From assembly GCA_016463705.1 (NCBI GenBank), contig JAEMQU010000014.1, forward strand, positions 7,188 to 45,410: DNA of 38,223 nt. The letters are read 5' to 3'. Origin of the DNA: Opitutales bacterium (GTDB lineage Bacteria; Verrucomicrobiota; Verrucomicrobiia; Opitutales; UBA953). Shown piece after piece: positions 9,069 to 16,991 of this stretch. The position numbers were made by a program, and so were the translations under genes. Below the pieces are notes generated by a model. The model saw only the letters and a program-made list of their open reading frames with translations. It did no database searches and was not told where the DNA came from. Each line of letters starts with the position of its first letter. Position 1 is the stretch's first letter.

Positions 9069-10160
9069 TCACCCTTCCGACCAAGCCCTGGCGGCCTTTA
9101 AAAAAGCATCCATTTCGGCATCCGTTCCCACGCTTATTCTTAACGACTTTTCCGTCAAGGGATGATGCGGAAAGCAACGTACTAAAATTTTATGCTCCTT
9201 CAAAAAATTAAACGCCGACTCCGCCGTGGCACTCGAAAATTCGTGCGTCTTACTTCTCGGTTTAGCTAAAATAAAATTTCCTGACGAAGGATTAATCTTC
9301 CAGCCCAACTGAGTGAGTTCGCTAATCAATCTTGTACGAGTGGTTTTGATTTTTTCGATATTTTTATGGACCCATTCCCGATCCTCCAAGGCGGCTACCG
9401 CGGCGACCTGGGCCAATCGGTCGACATTATAACTATCTCGAACTCGGTGGAGAATCTCGGCGACCTTCGGCGAGCAAAGCGCATAACCTACACGCATTCC
9501 GGCCAAGGAATATGACTTGGAAAGCGTACGGGTGACGACGACGTTCGGATATTTCAACGGCAATGGCGTGCAGTCCTCCTCCGCGAAATCTGCATAAGCT
9601 TCATCCACAACTAAGATACCGGAAAATACCTGAGCTAATTCTTCGACGTTTTTCGCTGAAAAAGAAATTCCCAAAGGCGCGTTGGGATTAGTCAGGAAAA
9701 AAATCGGGGCTCTACAATTGACGATGGCGTTAATATCCAACGAAAAATCTGGAGTAATCGGCACTTTGACTACGGAGGCACCTTGAATCGCGGCGATGAT
9801 CGGATAAAGCGAGTAACTCGGATCCAACAGGCCAATCGGACGATTTAAATCCGCGTAAGACCTGACCAATAAATTAAGAATGTCGTCCGAGCCATTACCC
9901 ACCACAATATTATCGGCGTTGTAGCCATGCAATGCAGCGATCGCTTTACGCAACGGGGCCGAATCGGGCGATGGATAAAGCCTAAGGGCTGCACCATCGG
10001 TTTCTAAATGCTTTTTAATCGCTGCAACCACCCGCGGGCTAGGTGGATAAGGATTTTCGTTGGTATTTAATTTAATCCATCCTCCACCCTGCGGTTGTTC
10101 ACCAGGAACATAACCCTTAAGCGAAACAATATGCGGATTGGGCAACGGCTCCGATGACAT
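9069..10160 (-). CDS. hisC: Histidinol-phosphate aminotransferase
   Basis: A PLP-dependent fold type I aminotransferase that converts imidazole acetol phosphate to histidinol phosphate. At 363 residues it is of normal length. Lys215 in RTLSKSYSLAGMRVGYA forms the PLP Schiff base, Asp186 in VVDEAYADF binds the pyridine nitrogen, Asn158 sits in FLTNPNAPLG, and the N-terminus has LNTNENPYPPSP, the signature of HisC proteins. Its ATG overlaps the ptsI stop by one base (TAATG), which suggests translational coupling. HisC-like enzymes sometimes serve aromatic amino acid synthesis, but the adjoining hisB and hisH support the histidine role. Confidence 0.95.
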   Translation of the reverse strand: MSSEPLPNPHIVSLKGYVPGEQPQGGGWIKLNTNENPYPPSPRVVAAIKKHLETDGAALRLYPSPDSAPLRKAIAALHGYNADNIVVGNGSDDILNLLVRSYADLNRPIGLLDPSYSLYPIIAAIQGASVVKVPITPDFSLDINAIVNCRAPIFFLTNPNAPLGISFSAKNVEELAQVFSGILVVDEAYADFAEEDCTPLPLKYPNVVVTRTLSKSYSLAGMRVGYALCSPKVAEILHRVRDSYNVDRLAQVAAVAALEDREWVHKNIEKIKTTRTRLISELTQLGWKINPSSGNFILAKPRSKTHEFSSATAESAFNFLKEHKILVRCFPHHPLTEKSLRISVGTDAEMDAFLKAARAWSEG

Positions 10161-11911
10161 TAGCGTAACTTTAATTTAGTTTGGGAAAACTCATTCATCC
10201 GATTCTTAATCTGCGCGGTCTCGGTCATCTTGAGTACACTTTCGGCCAAAGATTTCAATTCGGCGTGCGTTGAATGTCGTAAAATAAATCGTACTTCAGG
10301 AATCGACCCGGGTGACATACTTAATTCATCTACTCCCATACCAACGAATAAAGGGGCCCACAGTGAATCTCCGGCCAACTCTCCACAAACAGCGGAAACG
10401 ACATTATTCTTTTTAGCCGAAGAAAATATCTTATCGATCGTGCGGATAAAGCCAGGATGAGCGGGCTCATAAAGCGTCGCGACTCTTTGGTTGCCGCGAT
10501 CCACGGCGAGTAAGTATTGGACTAAATCATTCGTACCCACACTGAAAAAGTCGACCTCTTGGGCTAACTCTTCCGCAACGGCTACGGCAGCAGGAATTTC
10601 GATCATCGCACCCAGACGGATCACACCTTTTGGCGTCACGCCTTCACTTGCGAGTTCAGTGGCGACGCCGCGGAGAAATTGTTTCGCTTTACGTAATTCC
10701 TCGAGACTCGAAATCATCGGGAACATGATGGCGGCGGGACCTAATTGCGCCGCGCGCAATATCGCCCGTAATTGCGGTCTAAAAATATCGGGGCGATCCA
10801 AGCACAGTCGAATCGCACGATAACCCATAAACGGATTAGCTTCGTCGGTTAAATCGCCTAAGCGCTTATCTCCGCCCAAATCCAGTGTACGAAAAGTAAC
10901 TAATTTGCCGTGCGCTTGTTTAACGACTGCGGCGTATTCTTCATACTGTTCTTCTTCGGTCGGCCAAGCATCGAGACGTAAAAATAAATTTTCGGTGCGA
11001 TAAAGTCCGACGCTGTGCGCGTGATAAAGGCTCATATCTTCCATATCTTCGGGACCACCGATATTGGCTTGGAGACTAAAACTCACGCCATCGAGGGTGC
11101 AATCGGGCAGGCCGATTTCTTTCATCACGCGATCGCGACGATTCTGGATAGTCACTTCTTTGGCCTGATAGCTCTCAATCGTCTGCGCTGTCGGATTAAT
11201 AACCACGAGACCCAATTCACCATCCACTAAAATAACGTCGTCTTCATTCACCGCATCAAGCAACCCGCGCACGCCAACGACGGCGGGAATCTCGAGCGAA
11301 CGGGCCATAATGGCGGAGTGGCCGGTGCGACCGCCCTCTTCAGTTACAAACGCGATTACGCCGTCGGTCGGCAGAGTCGCCGTTTCCGAAGGGGTTAAAT
11401 CTTTGGCTGCCACGACGGGTTTACGCAGTGGAGTTCCGACGCGCTCGGGACTAATGCCCACTAATTGATTCATAACCCGACTCGTCACATCACGAATATC
11501 GGAGGCGCGCTCGCGGAGAAAATCATCCTCCATCTTTTCAAAAATATCGATGTAGCGTTGGGAGACTTCCTGAAAACAAAATTCAATATTAAATCCAGTT
11601 GCACGCACTTGTTTGATCACTTCATCAACCAAGGCCACATCTTCTAAGACCAATAAGTGTGCATCAAAAATCGCGGCTTCCGATTCACCTAATTCGCCAA
11701 CCACTTTATCTCGAAGATGAGTGATTTCATGTCGCGTGGCGATGAGAGCCTCTTCAAATCTGCGAATTTCCGCATCGAGATCCCCCACCTTAACACACGA
11801 CGCCAGCGGCACACCTTTCTGCAGTAAATAAACCGGGCCACGACCAACACCGGGAGCAGCGGCGATGCCCTTCAAACGAATTTCTGGCCTAGAATTTTCG
11901 GCCTGTTGCAT
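10160..11911 (-). CDS. ptsI: Phosphoenolpyruvate-protein phosphotransferase, PTS Enzyme I
   Basis: Enzyme I autophosphorylates from PEP and passes phosphate to HPr. The 583-residue length and domain order fit: an N-terminal HPr-binding region, His198 in EEGGRTGHSAIMARSLEIPA as the phosphorylated residue, and a C-terminal PEP-binding barrel with DFFSVGTNDLVQYLLAVDR and the active Cys509 in SAVCGELAGD. The N-terminal IRLKGIAAAPGVGRGPV is typical. It lies between the anti-sigma-like gene and hisC, and its stop overlaps the hisC start. No HPr, EIIA or permease genes are in the window, so whether it drives sugar uptake or a regulatory phosphorelay cannot be decided. It is not the nitrogen-type PtsP, as there is no GAF domain. 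Confidence 0.95.
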   Translation of the reverse strand: MQQAENSRPEIRLKGIAAAPGVGRGPVYLLQKGVPLASCVKVGDLDAEIRRFEEALIATRHEITHLRDKVVGELGESEAAIFDAHLLVLEDVALVDEVIKQVRATGFNIEFCFQEVSQRYIDIFEKMEDDFLRERASDIRDVTSRVMNQLVGISPERVGTPLRKPVVAAKDLTPSETATLPTDGVIAFVTEEGGRTGHSAIMARSLEIPAVVGVRGLLDAVNEDDVILVDGELGLVVINPTAQTIESYQAKEVTIQNRRDRVMKEIGLPDCTLDGVSFSLQANIGGPEDMEDMSLYHAHSVGLYRTENLFLRLDAWPTEEEQYEEYAAVVKQAHGKLVTFRTLDLGGDKRLGDLTDEANPFMGYRAIRLCLDRPDIFRPQLRAILRAAQLGPAAIMFPMISSLEELRKAKQFLRGVATELASEGVTPKGVIRLGAMIEIPAAVAVAEELAQEVDFFSVGTNDLVQYLLAVDRGNQRVATLYEPAHPGFIRTIDKIFSSAKKNNVVSAVCGELAGDSLWAPLFVGMGVDELSMSPGSIPEVRFILRHSTHAELKSLAESVLKMTETAQIKNRMNEFSQTKLKLR

Positions 11912-11958
11912 ACAGCGATAAGCACATTCGTCTCGATGCGATTAAGCAAGGAGGATTG

Positions 11959-12447
11959 TTATGCTTCGGATGACTCCAGCTCATCTATCGGTGAAAGAAT
12001 ATCATTATTTTCACTATCCGGCATACTCATGTCGGACAGATCATCTTGTTCCAAACTAGCCACCATCGCATCCGGCGTAACATTCTCGGTCATTTCCTCA
12101 AAATCTTCACTCACCCCTTCACTGATGTGATAGAGTAAGCCGCTGTATTCCGCGGGCAGAGTGACTCGGAGCTGAACAAAAACCGCCGCGACTAAACACG
12201 CATAAGAAGCAACTTGGCTCATGCGATAGACGAATAACCTCAACCATGTAAATGAGAGATAAGCCTGCTTAGATTTATCGGCCGCGAGACATTCCAGTTG
12301 GGCCTCGTGTAAACGCACTTTCGCTTTAAATCGATTTTTTAACTCCGGCGATTCTTGAATAAACTTAAGTAAACGAGCCTCTTCCACCCGCGAGATATTT
12401 CCCTCGAGATAGCGCTCCACCAAAACTTCAAACTCGGCCAAACTCAT
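11959..12447 (-). CDS. Putative anti-sigma factor, single-pass membrane protein
   Basis: A 162-residue protein whose ATG overlaps the stop of the ECF sigma gene (ATGA). The N-terminal stretch FEVLVERYLEGNISRVEEARLLKFI, then residues ending in PELKNRF, resembles the short helical N-terminal domain of anti-sigma factors of Planctomycetes and Verrucomicrobia. One hydrophobic segment lies at about residues 74-95. The remaining 65 residues are strongly acidic and low in complexity, with no recognised fold, and would be outside the cytoplasm if the helix is a membrane anchor. Function is inferred from order and overlap with the sigma gene plus this topology; there is no HxxxCxxC zinc motif. It could instead be an unrelated membrane protein. 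Confidence 0.6.
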   Translation of the reverse strand: MSLAEFEVLVERYLEGNISRVEEARLLKFIQESPELKNRFKAKVRLHEAQLECLAADKSKQAYLSFTWLRLFVYRMSQVASYACLVAAVFVQLRVTLPAEYSGLLYHISEGVSEDFEEMTENVTPDAMVASLEQDDLSDMSMPDSENNDILSPIDELESSEA

Positions 12448-13034
12448 TTCAAATACTCATCTCCCATGAGTTCGCGTAAGGCCTCACGTGCGCGATTGAT
12501 TCGACTTTTAACCGTGCCGATGGAAAGCCCAAGCTCTTGCGCAATATCTTCATAGGATATGTTTTGGATATTACGCATGGTAAGGATTAGAGCATGTTCG
12601 GGCTTTAATTGTTCCATGCAGTCGGCAACTTTTTTAACGAATTCATTGTGTTGTGCTTCGTGGCCTGGTCCCTGGGTACCGTCCGATAAAATATCATGCA
12701 AGGTTGCCCCGGCATCTTCCCCGAGATCGGCGTCTAATGACATCGACTCATCACGCTTGCGGCGTTTCCAATACCAGTAGCGATTCCGAGCTAAATTAGT
12801 ACCAATTTGATAAATCCAAGTCGAAAAACTGGCATTTCCACGAAAGGTCGCGAGCGCACGGTGGGCACGAATAAAAGTATCTTGGGTAATCTCTTCAGCG
12901 TCTTGGCTATTTCGGAGCATCGAAAAAACCTTAGCAAAAATTCTCTCCTGATATTTTAATACCAATTGATTGTAGGCATCCAAATCACCCTTGCGGGCAC
13001 GATTTAGGGTAAGCTCTTCTGATTCATTATCCAT
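12444..13034 (-). CDS. ECF-family RNA polymerase sigma factor
   Basis: A 196-residue sigma-70 family protein with only regions 2 and 4, as in ECF (group 4) factors. Region 2, about residues 19-92, contains MLRNSQDAEEITQDTFIRAH and FSTWIYQIGTNLARNRYWYWKRR. Region 4, about residues 142-190, contains LGLSIGTVKSRINRAREALRE, the helix-turn-helix that reads the -35 box. The linker is acidic and longer than minimal. It is RpoE-like in appearance. It overlaps the membrane anti-sigma-like gene by four bases and is divergent from the GTPase operon at 13134, with 99 bases between starts. A sigma70-type promoter is proposed at 13069-13096. Whether this factor controls the facing operon is open. Confidence 0.93.
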   Translation of the reverse strand: MDNESEELTLNRARKGDLDAYNQLVLKYQERIFAKVFSMLRNSQDAEEITQDTFIRAHRALATFRGNASFSTWIYQIGTNLARNRYWYWKRRKRDESMSLDADLGEDAGATLHDILSDGTQGPGHEAQHNEFVKKVADCMEQLKPEHALILTMRNIQNISYEDIAQELGLSIGTVKSRINRAREALRELMGDEYLK

Positions 13035-13061
13035 AATTAGGGGTAATTAATGGTTGGGGGA

Positions 13062-13079
13062 ACTGACTATAGTACTGAC
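13062..13079. repeat. ACTGAC direct repeat flanking TATAGT in a divergent promoter region
   Basis: Two exact ACTGAC hexamers, 13062-13067 and 13074-13079, are spaced 12 bases apart start to start and enclose TATAGT. They sit between the sigma factor gene and the GTPase operon and cover the proposed -10 box of the sigma gene. Such placement suits an operator for a repressor or activator, but no binding protein is known and hexamer repeats can occur by chance. Confidence 0.3.
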
Positions 13080-13096
13080 ATCCTTGCAGAATTCAA
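13069..13096 (-). promoter_or_regulatory. Possible sigma70 promoter of the ECF sigma operon
   Basis: On the minus strand TTGAAT (13096-13091) and TACTAT (13074-13069) are 16 bases apart. Transcription would begin near 13062, giving a leader of about 28 bases before the ATG at 13034. The boxes match the consensus at four and five positions respectively. I did not find an equally good promoter for the plus-strand operon. Confidence 0.4.
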
Positions 13097-13133
13097 CTGC
13101 TGTCTTTAGTGTATTTTACGCCCCAAAGGACCC

Positions 13134-14852
13134 ATGTTTATCTCTAGTAAGAAGAAAGCCATCGTGCAGTGGTACAATTGCACCCTTGGCACAAAGGGCA
13201 GCTTTGAAACTCTACCCGCAAAACTCCCCACAGAGAGTCTGTTACCATCCATTATTCTCACTCAGAATTCTGGTCACCTTTCCATCGAATCAGTGGCGGG
13301 TAAAAAGATTTTTGTGAATGGAAATTTACTGATTAAGCCCACGCCGATTTCTGAAACCACCACTCTGCAATTTCCCGACTCACTTTGGGTAATCAGTCCA
13401 AGTCCCGAAATAGATTTCAGTGAAGTAAATAATACTCTCTGGACTTTGTTCGATGCTTCGACCGGTGAAAACATTGGCCAATATCCCTCAAGTCAACTTT
13501 TGAACGCCGCCCAGCACATGGGTCGCGCCCCCGAAACCCTTGCCTGCACCCCTCACGGTTTAGAAGTGGGTTTTAATCTTTCGCAGATTGCCAGTCACCT
13601 GAGTCCCCACGAAGAAAATTTTGCGCCGACCAAATCTTCCGTCACCTTAGCTGAAGAAAAAAATAAAGGTAGTCACAGCTGCCCAGTCTGTTGGACACGA
13701 TTTAATCCAGGCGACGCTCTCAGCATCGCCGTGCACGAAGATCTGCGCGGTGATCCGATTCTCGGTAGCGATGTTCGACTGCGCTTCCATCCCACCCGCT
13801 TTAACGATCATGGTCTCGCCCTCGACCCCATGGGCCTCGCCTGCACCGACATCGCTTGCCCTCATTGCCGCCGCCAACTCCCGCCAGGCTATCTGGATAT
13901 GCCGCACCAGATTTTATCGATCATTGGAGCCCCTAGCGCAGGTAAATCGTACTATTTAGCCGTACTTACTAGAATTCTCCAAGAGAAACTACCGACCGAC
14001 TTAGGACTGGCCTTCAAGGACGCCGACCCGACGGGCAATCTGCTCCTCAATCAAATGCGGAACTCCCTCTTCTCCGCCACCACACCCGAAGAGGCTCTCC
14101 TCGGCAAAACCGCCCTCGAAGGCGCCACCTACGAAAAACTTCCGCGGCTAGGACGCATCGTCTCTCTGCCCCGTCCGTTTATTTACACGCTCAGCGTTCC
14201 CAGCCAAAAACAAAAAGAGACCTCGATTATTTTCTACGATAACGCCGGTGAACATTTTGAGCCCGGCATCGATATCCATGACTCCCCTGGCGCCATGCAC
14301 GTCGCCACTGCAGCGGGACTCATCTTCCTTTTCGACCCCACCGCGAATGCCCGCTTCAAAGCAAAATTAGTCGGCGTCGATGATCCTCAACTTTCCATCA
14401 AAGGTCGCATCGATCAGCAAGATACGATTCTCGCTGAAATGGAAACACGGATCAAACGCGTCTTAGGCCTCTCACAAAAAGAACGCATCGCCACTCCTTT
14501 AGCTTTTGTCGTTGGCAAATGCGACACCTGGCAATTCCTCCTCACTTCACCACTCGAACCCATTCTGCAAAATGGAAAAATTGATCTGGAAGCCATTCAC
14601 CGAAATTCTGACCGCGTTCGAGAAGTCCTGATCCAACTCTGCCCAGGACTCGTCGCCACCGCAGAATCTCTCACCCAAGAAATTCGTTATTTCGCCGCGA
14701 CATCTTTCGGACACCAACCCGTCGTGATTGCCGAAGGCGCTAATAAAGGTCGTATCGCACCCGACCCCCAAAAACTCGCGCCCGCCTTCGTCGAAGCCCC
14801 TGTTTATTGGCTCATGCATTTAGCTTCGCCTGAATTGATTCCTGGAAAATAA
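13134..14852 (+). CDS. Zinc-finger P-loop GTPase-like protein (TRAFAC-type, GYF-like region)
   Basis: A 572-residue soluble protein. Residues 1-95 are beta-rich and vaguely FHA-like, without the FHA signature residues. Residues 103-150 resemble a GYF_2 domain (W103, then GENIGQ, and RAPETL). A Cys cluster follows: CPVC (183-186), Cys237 and CPHC (242-245), a likely zinc site just before the nucleotide fold. That fold has Walker A GAPSAGKS (265-272), a G3-like DNAGE (369-373) after hydrophobic IIFY, and a G4-like GKCD (461-464) after AFVV. This combination points to a small-GTPase-like protein of the kind that accompanies GAP1 proteins, and the next gene is GAP1-N2-like. It begins the operon; AAAGGA at 13125-13130 is a close but short-spaced ribosome site. 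GTP specificity is inferred from the G4 motif only. Confidence 0.8.
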   Translation: MFISSKKKAIVQWYNCTLGTKGSFETLPAKLPTESLLPSIILTQNSGHLSIESVAGKKIFVNGNLLIKPTPISETTTLQFPDSLWVISPSPEIDFSEVNNTLWTLFDASTGENIGQYPSSQLLNAAQHMGRAPETLACTPHGLEVGFNLSQIASHLSPHEENFAPTKSSVTLAEEKNKGSHSCPVCWTRFNPGDALSIAVHEDLRGDPILGSDVRLRFHPTRFNDHGLALDPMGLACTDIACPHCRRQLPPGYLDMPHQILSIIGAPSAGKSYYLAVLTRILQEKLPTDLGLAFKDADPTGNLLLNQMRNSLFSATTPEEALLGKTALEGATYEKLPRLGRIVSLPRPFIYTLSVPSQKQKETSIIFYDNAGEHFEPGIDIHDSPGAMHVATAAGLIFLFDPTANARFKAKLVGVDDPQLSIKGRIDQQDTILAEMETRIKRVLGLSQKERIATPLAFVVGKCDTWQFLLTSPLEPILQNGKIDLEAIHRNSDRVREVLIQLCPGLVATAESLTQEIRYFAATSFGHQPVVIAEGANKGRIAPDPQKLAPAFVEAPVYWLMHLASPELIPGK

Positions 14853-14856
14853 TTTC

Positions 14857-16986
14857 ATGCCTCTGCAACTCATATTCACTTCCGCCCCACGTGGCCTCGT
14901 GGCTGGGCGATCGGGATATTGCACCGTGGCACGTCATCGTTCAATTCCGGATCGACTCGCCCAAATTTTAGAATCACTCGGCACCCCACATCAAAATCCT
15001 GAAGGCGCCACTTTCACTTTTCGAATCATCGAAGCGAGTAATACCAATTGGTTTGTCTTATCACGATTTGTGGCTCGCGGACTCGATTACTCACAACGCG
15101 ATAACCGTCTGGCTCATCACTTAATTTTCACCGCGGAAGAAGCCGCCGTTCTCCCACCCCCTTCAGCGATGGCGTTTCGCTGGAATGGATGGCTGACAGA
15201 ATGGACCCAAGAACCGACGTGGCTAACCGAGGACCCTCGTCCACTTATACTCGACAAAGCTCCACCACTTCGCCCGGCCTCTGCCTGGCGTGAATTCTCG
15301 GGCACCGGTGCAAAAGCCGCTTGGTTAGTCAATGAAGTGGGACCCACGACACTTTGCCTCACGCAACCACCCGAAGACAAAATCCTCCTTCGCCTCTTAG
15401 CCGAATCAGCCGCCTTGTTGGGAAATTCTTCATGGTATGCCACCTTCACTTCTAATGTAATTGTCACCGGATCAGACGGATTTCATTGGGCAGTCGGTCT
15501 GGTTACTGGCCGACCTGAAATAAATCTCAGTCAAACCCAACAACTGCCCGCCCCCACCAGCGAACTCGCCCGCCAAGCAGCCACGGGAAACAGTGCAACA
15601 ATTCCGGTTCGCGCAGCCGGTGAAAAAAATAGCTCAGCGCTTAATAGTGCTAAATCAAATCAGTCTAAACTTCCTTGGAATATAATAATAATTTTCTTCA
15701 GCTTAGGAGTTTTAGCCATCATTGCCGCCCTCGTCATCGGCCAGTTTAGTAACGGTTCAAAAAAAACTGCTACACCCAGCAATCCGACAGCTCCGGCAAT
15801 CAATACGACGCAAAGTAGCGATATTTACCGTAGTAATATTGCGATACAAGGGGTCGCCAGTTTCCTCGACAGCGAAAGGTATGTCGATGCCGGTAAACTC
15901 TGGCTCGAAAGTGTAAATCACTCTCCCACTTTTACTGAGCGTTATCGCGAGCAATACCTAACACGTATCACCAAAAACTACGCGGAGAAAACAGCAGCTC
16001 AACTTTTACAACGACTCGCCCAACCTAATCTTAATCAGAGTACGGTCTCAGAAATCGGTGAAGACGCCGCCACTGCTGTACGCATCGGGACTGAGTTAAA
16101 TATTCCCGTCGATACTCACTGGAAAAAGTTAGTAAACGTAAACGAACAAATTCAAATTATTTCTCAATTAGATATTCGTCCGGTTATCTTAATCAGCGGT
16201 CGTTGGCAAACGACTGACCTCGGAAAATCGGCCCCCTCATCCGCGGAGTTTAAATTGAGCAATGCGGGGGCGGAAAAGATTTTGAAATTTATCGAGATAA
16301 CCAAGGTAACTCCCGAACTAACCGTCAGCGCCCGCGTGCGTTTACTTCCGTTAACGAGTTTTCATAAACGCGATAATCATACGCCTTACCTCAATGCTGA
16401 AATCCGTCGTGGTGGACAGAGCTATTGGATTGAAACCAGTGGCACTGCGGGCACCGCACCCATTGTCGTGGGGATTGGCCCGAAGAAGAAATCATTAGAA
16501 CTTAATTTTAGCGATGGTACTGCCACGAGTTTACAGGAACAAAATCGATTACTAGAAATTGTTTTACCCGATGGTTCGCATCAGTGTATCGCCCTCATTG
16601 CAGATTGGAAAAAAATTAAGCCTCTCAATCTCGGCACTTGGGCTCTCGATGTAGAACGCGATACCGGCGTCGTTCAAGCCGCCACTTGGGCTGAAAATGC
16701 ATTAAAAGCCTTCCAGCCTGAAACCGGAACGGTCGGACTCTACCCCACCGGACACGAATTCCCCGATCGTGACCTCGCCTCCATTCGCGCCACGCGTTCG
16801 CTGCTCGAAACCGATTTACTCCGCAACGAATACAAAGAAAGCACACGCATCTCGAACCAAGAAAGCATTAAGTCGCGCAAACAGTTCTTTGCCCAAGGTG
16901 ATTATATCAACGCCGGACGTCCGTGGTCGCTCATCATCGTCAGCCCTAAAGGCGATGCCGGTGCCACCCTCATTGAGTTTCAATAA
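14857..16986 (+). CDS. GAP1-N2-like (GTPase-associated protein) membrane-anchored protein
   Basis: The 709-residue protein starts four bases after the GTPase-like gene. Its first 190 residues carry features I associate with the GAP1-N2 family (GTPase-associated protein 1, N-terminal type 2): IFTSAPRGLVAGRSGYCTVA near the start, then NWFVLSRFVARGLDYSQRDN and RLAHHLIF. A basic linker leads to one transmembrane helix at about residues 275-297. The remaining 410 residues have no family I recognise; they include a beta-rich region and a segment before the end that could be disordered. With cytosolic GAP1-N2 and GTPase, the C-terminal part would be periplasmic if the helix is single-pass, which is a prediction. 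The GAP1-N2 assignment rests on remembered sequence patterns, not a search. Confidence 0.75.
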   Translation: MPLQLIFTSAPRGLVAGRSGYCTVARHRSIPDRLAQILESLGTPHQNPEGATFTFRIIEASNTNWFVLSRFVARGLDYSQRDNRLAHHLIFTAEEAAVLPPPSAMAFRWNGWLTEWTQEPTWLTEDPRPLILDKAPPLRPASAWREFSGTGAKAAWLVNEVGPTTLCLTQPPEDKILLRLLAESAALLGNSSWYATFTSNVIVTGSDGFHWAVGLVTGRPEINLSQTQQLPAPTSELARQAATGNSATIPVRAAGEKNSSALNSAKSNQSKLPWNIIIIFFSLGVLAIIAALVIGQFSNGSKKTATPSNPTAPAINTTQSSDIYRSNIAIQGVASFLDSERYVDAGKLWLESVNHSPTFTERYREQYLTRITKNYAEKTAAQLLQRLAQPNLNQSTVSEIGEDAATAVRIGTELNIPVDTHWKKLVNVNEQIQIISQLDIRPVILISGRWQTTDLGKSAPSSAEFKLSNAGAEKILKFIEITKVTPELTVSARVRLLPLTSFHKRDNHTPYLNAEIRRGGQSYWIETSGTAGTAPIVVGIGPKKKSLELNFSDGTATSLQEQNRLLEIVLPDGSHQCIALIADWKKIKPLNLGTWALDVERDTGVVQAATWAENALKAFQPETGTVGLYPTGHEFPDRDLASIRATRSLLETDLLRNEYKESTRISNQESIKSRKQFFAQGDYINAGRPWSLIIVSPKGDAGATLIEFQ

Positions 16987-16991
16987 GCCGA

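Noticed and set aside
13059-13064. ECF-type -35 box GGAACT for the GTPase operon
   Set aside because: No GTC-like -10 box stands at 16-17 bases, so I keep it only as a remark.
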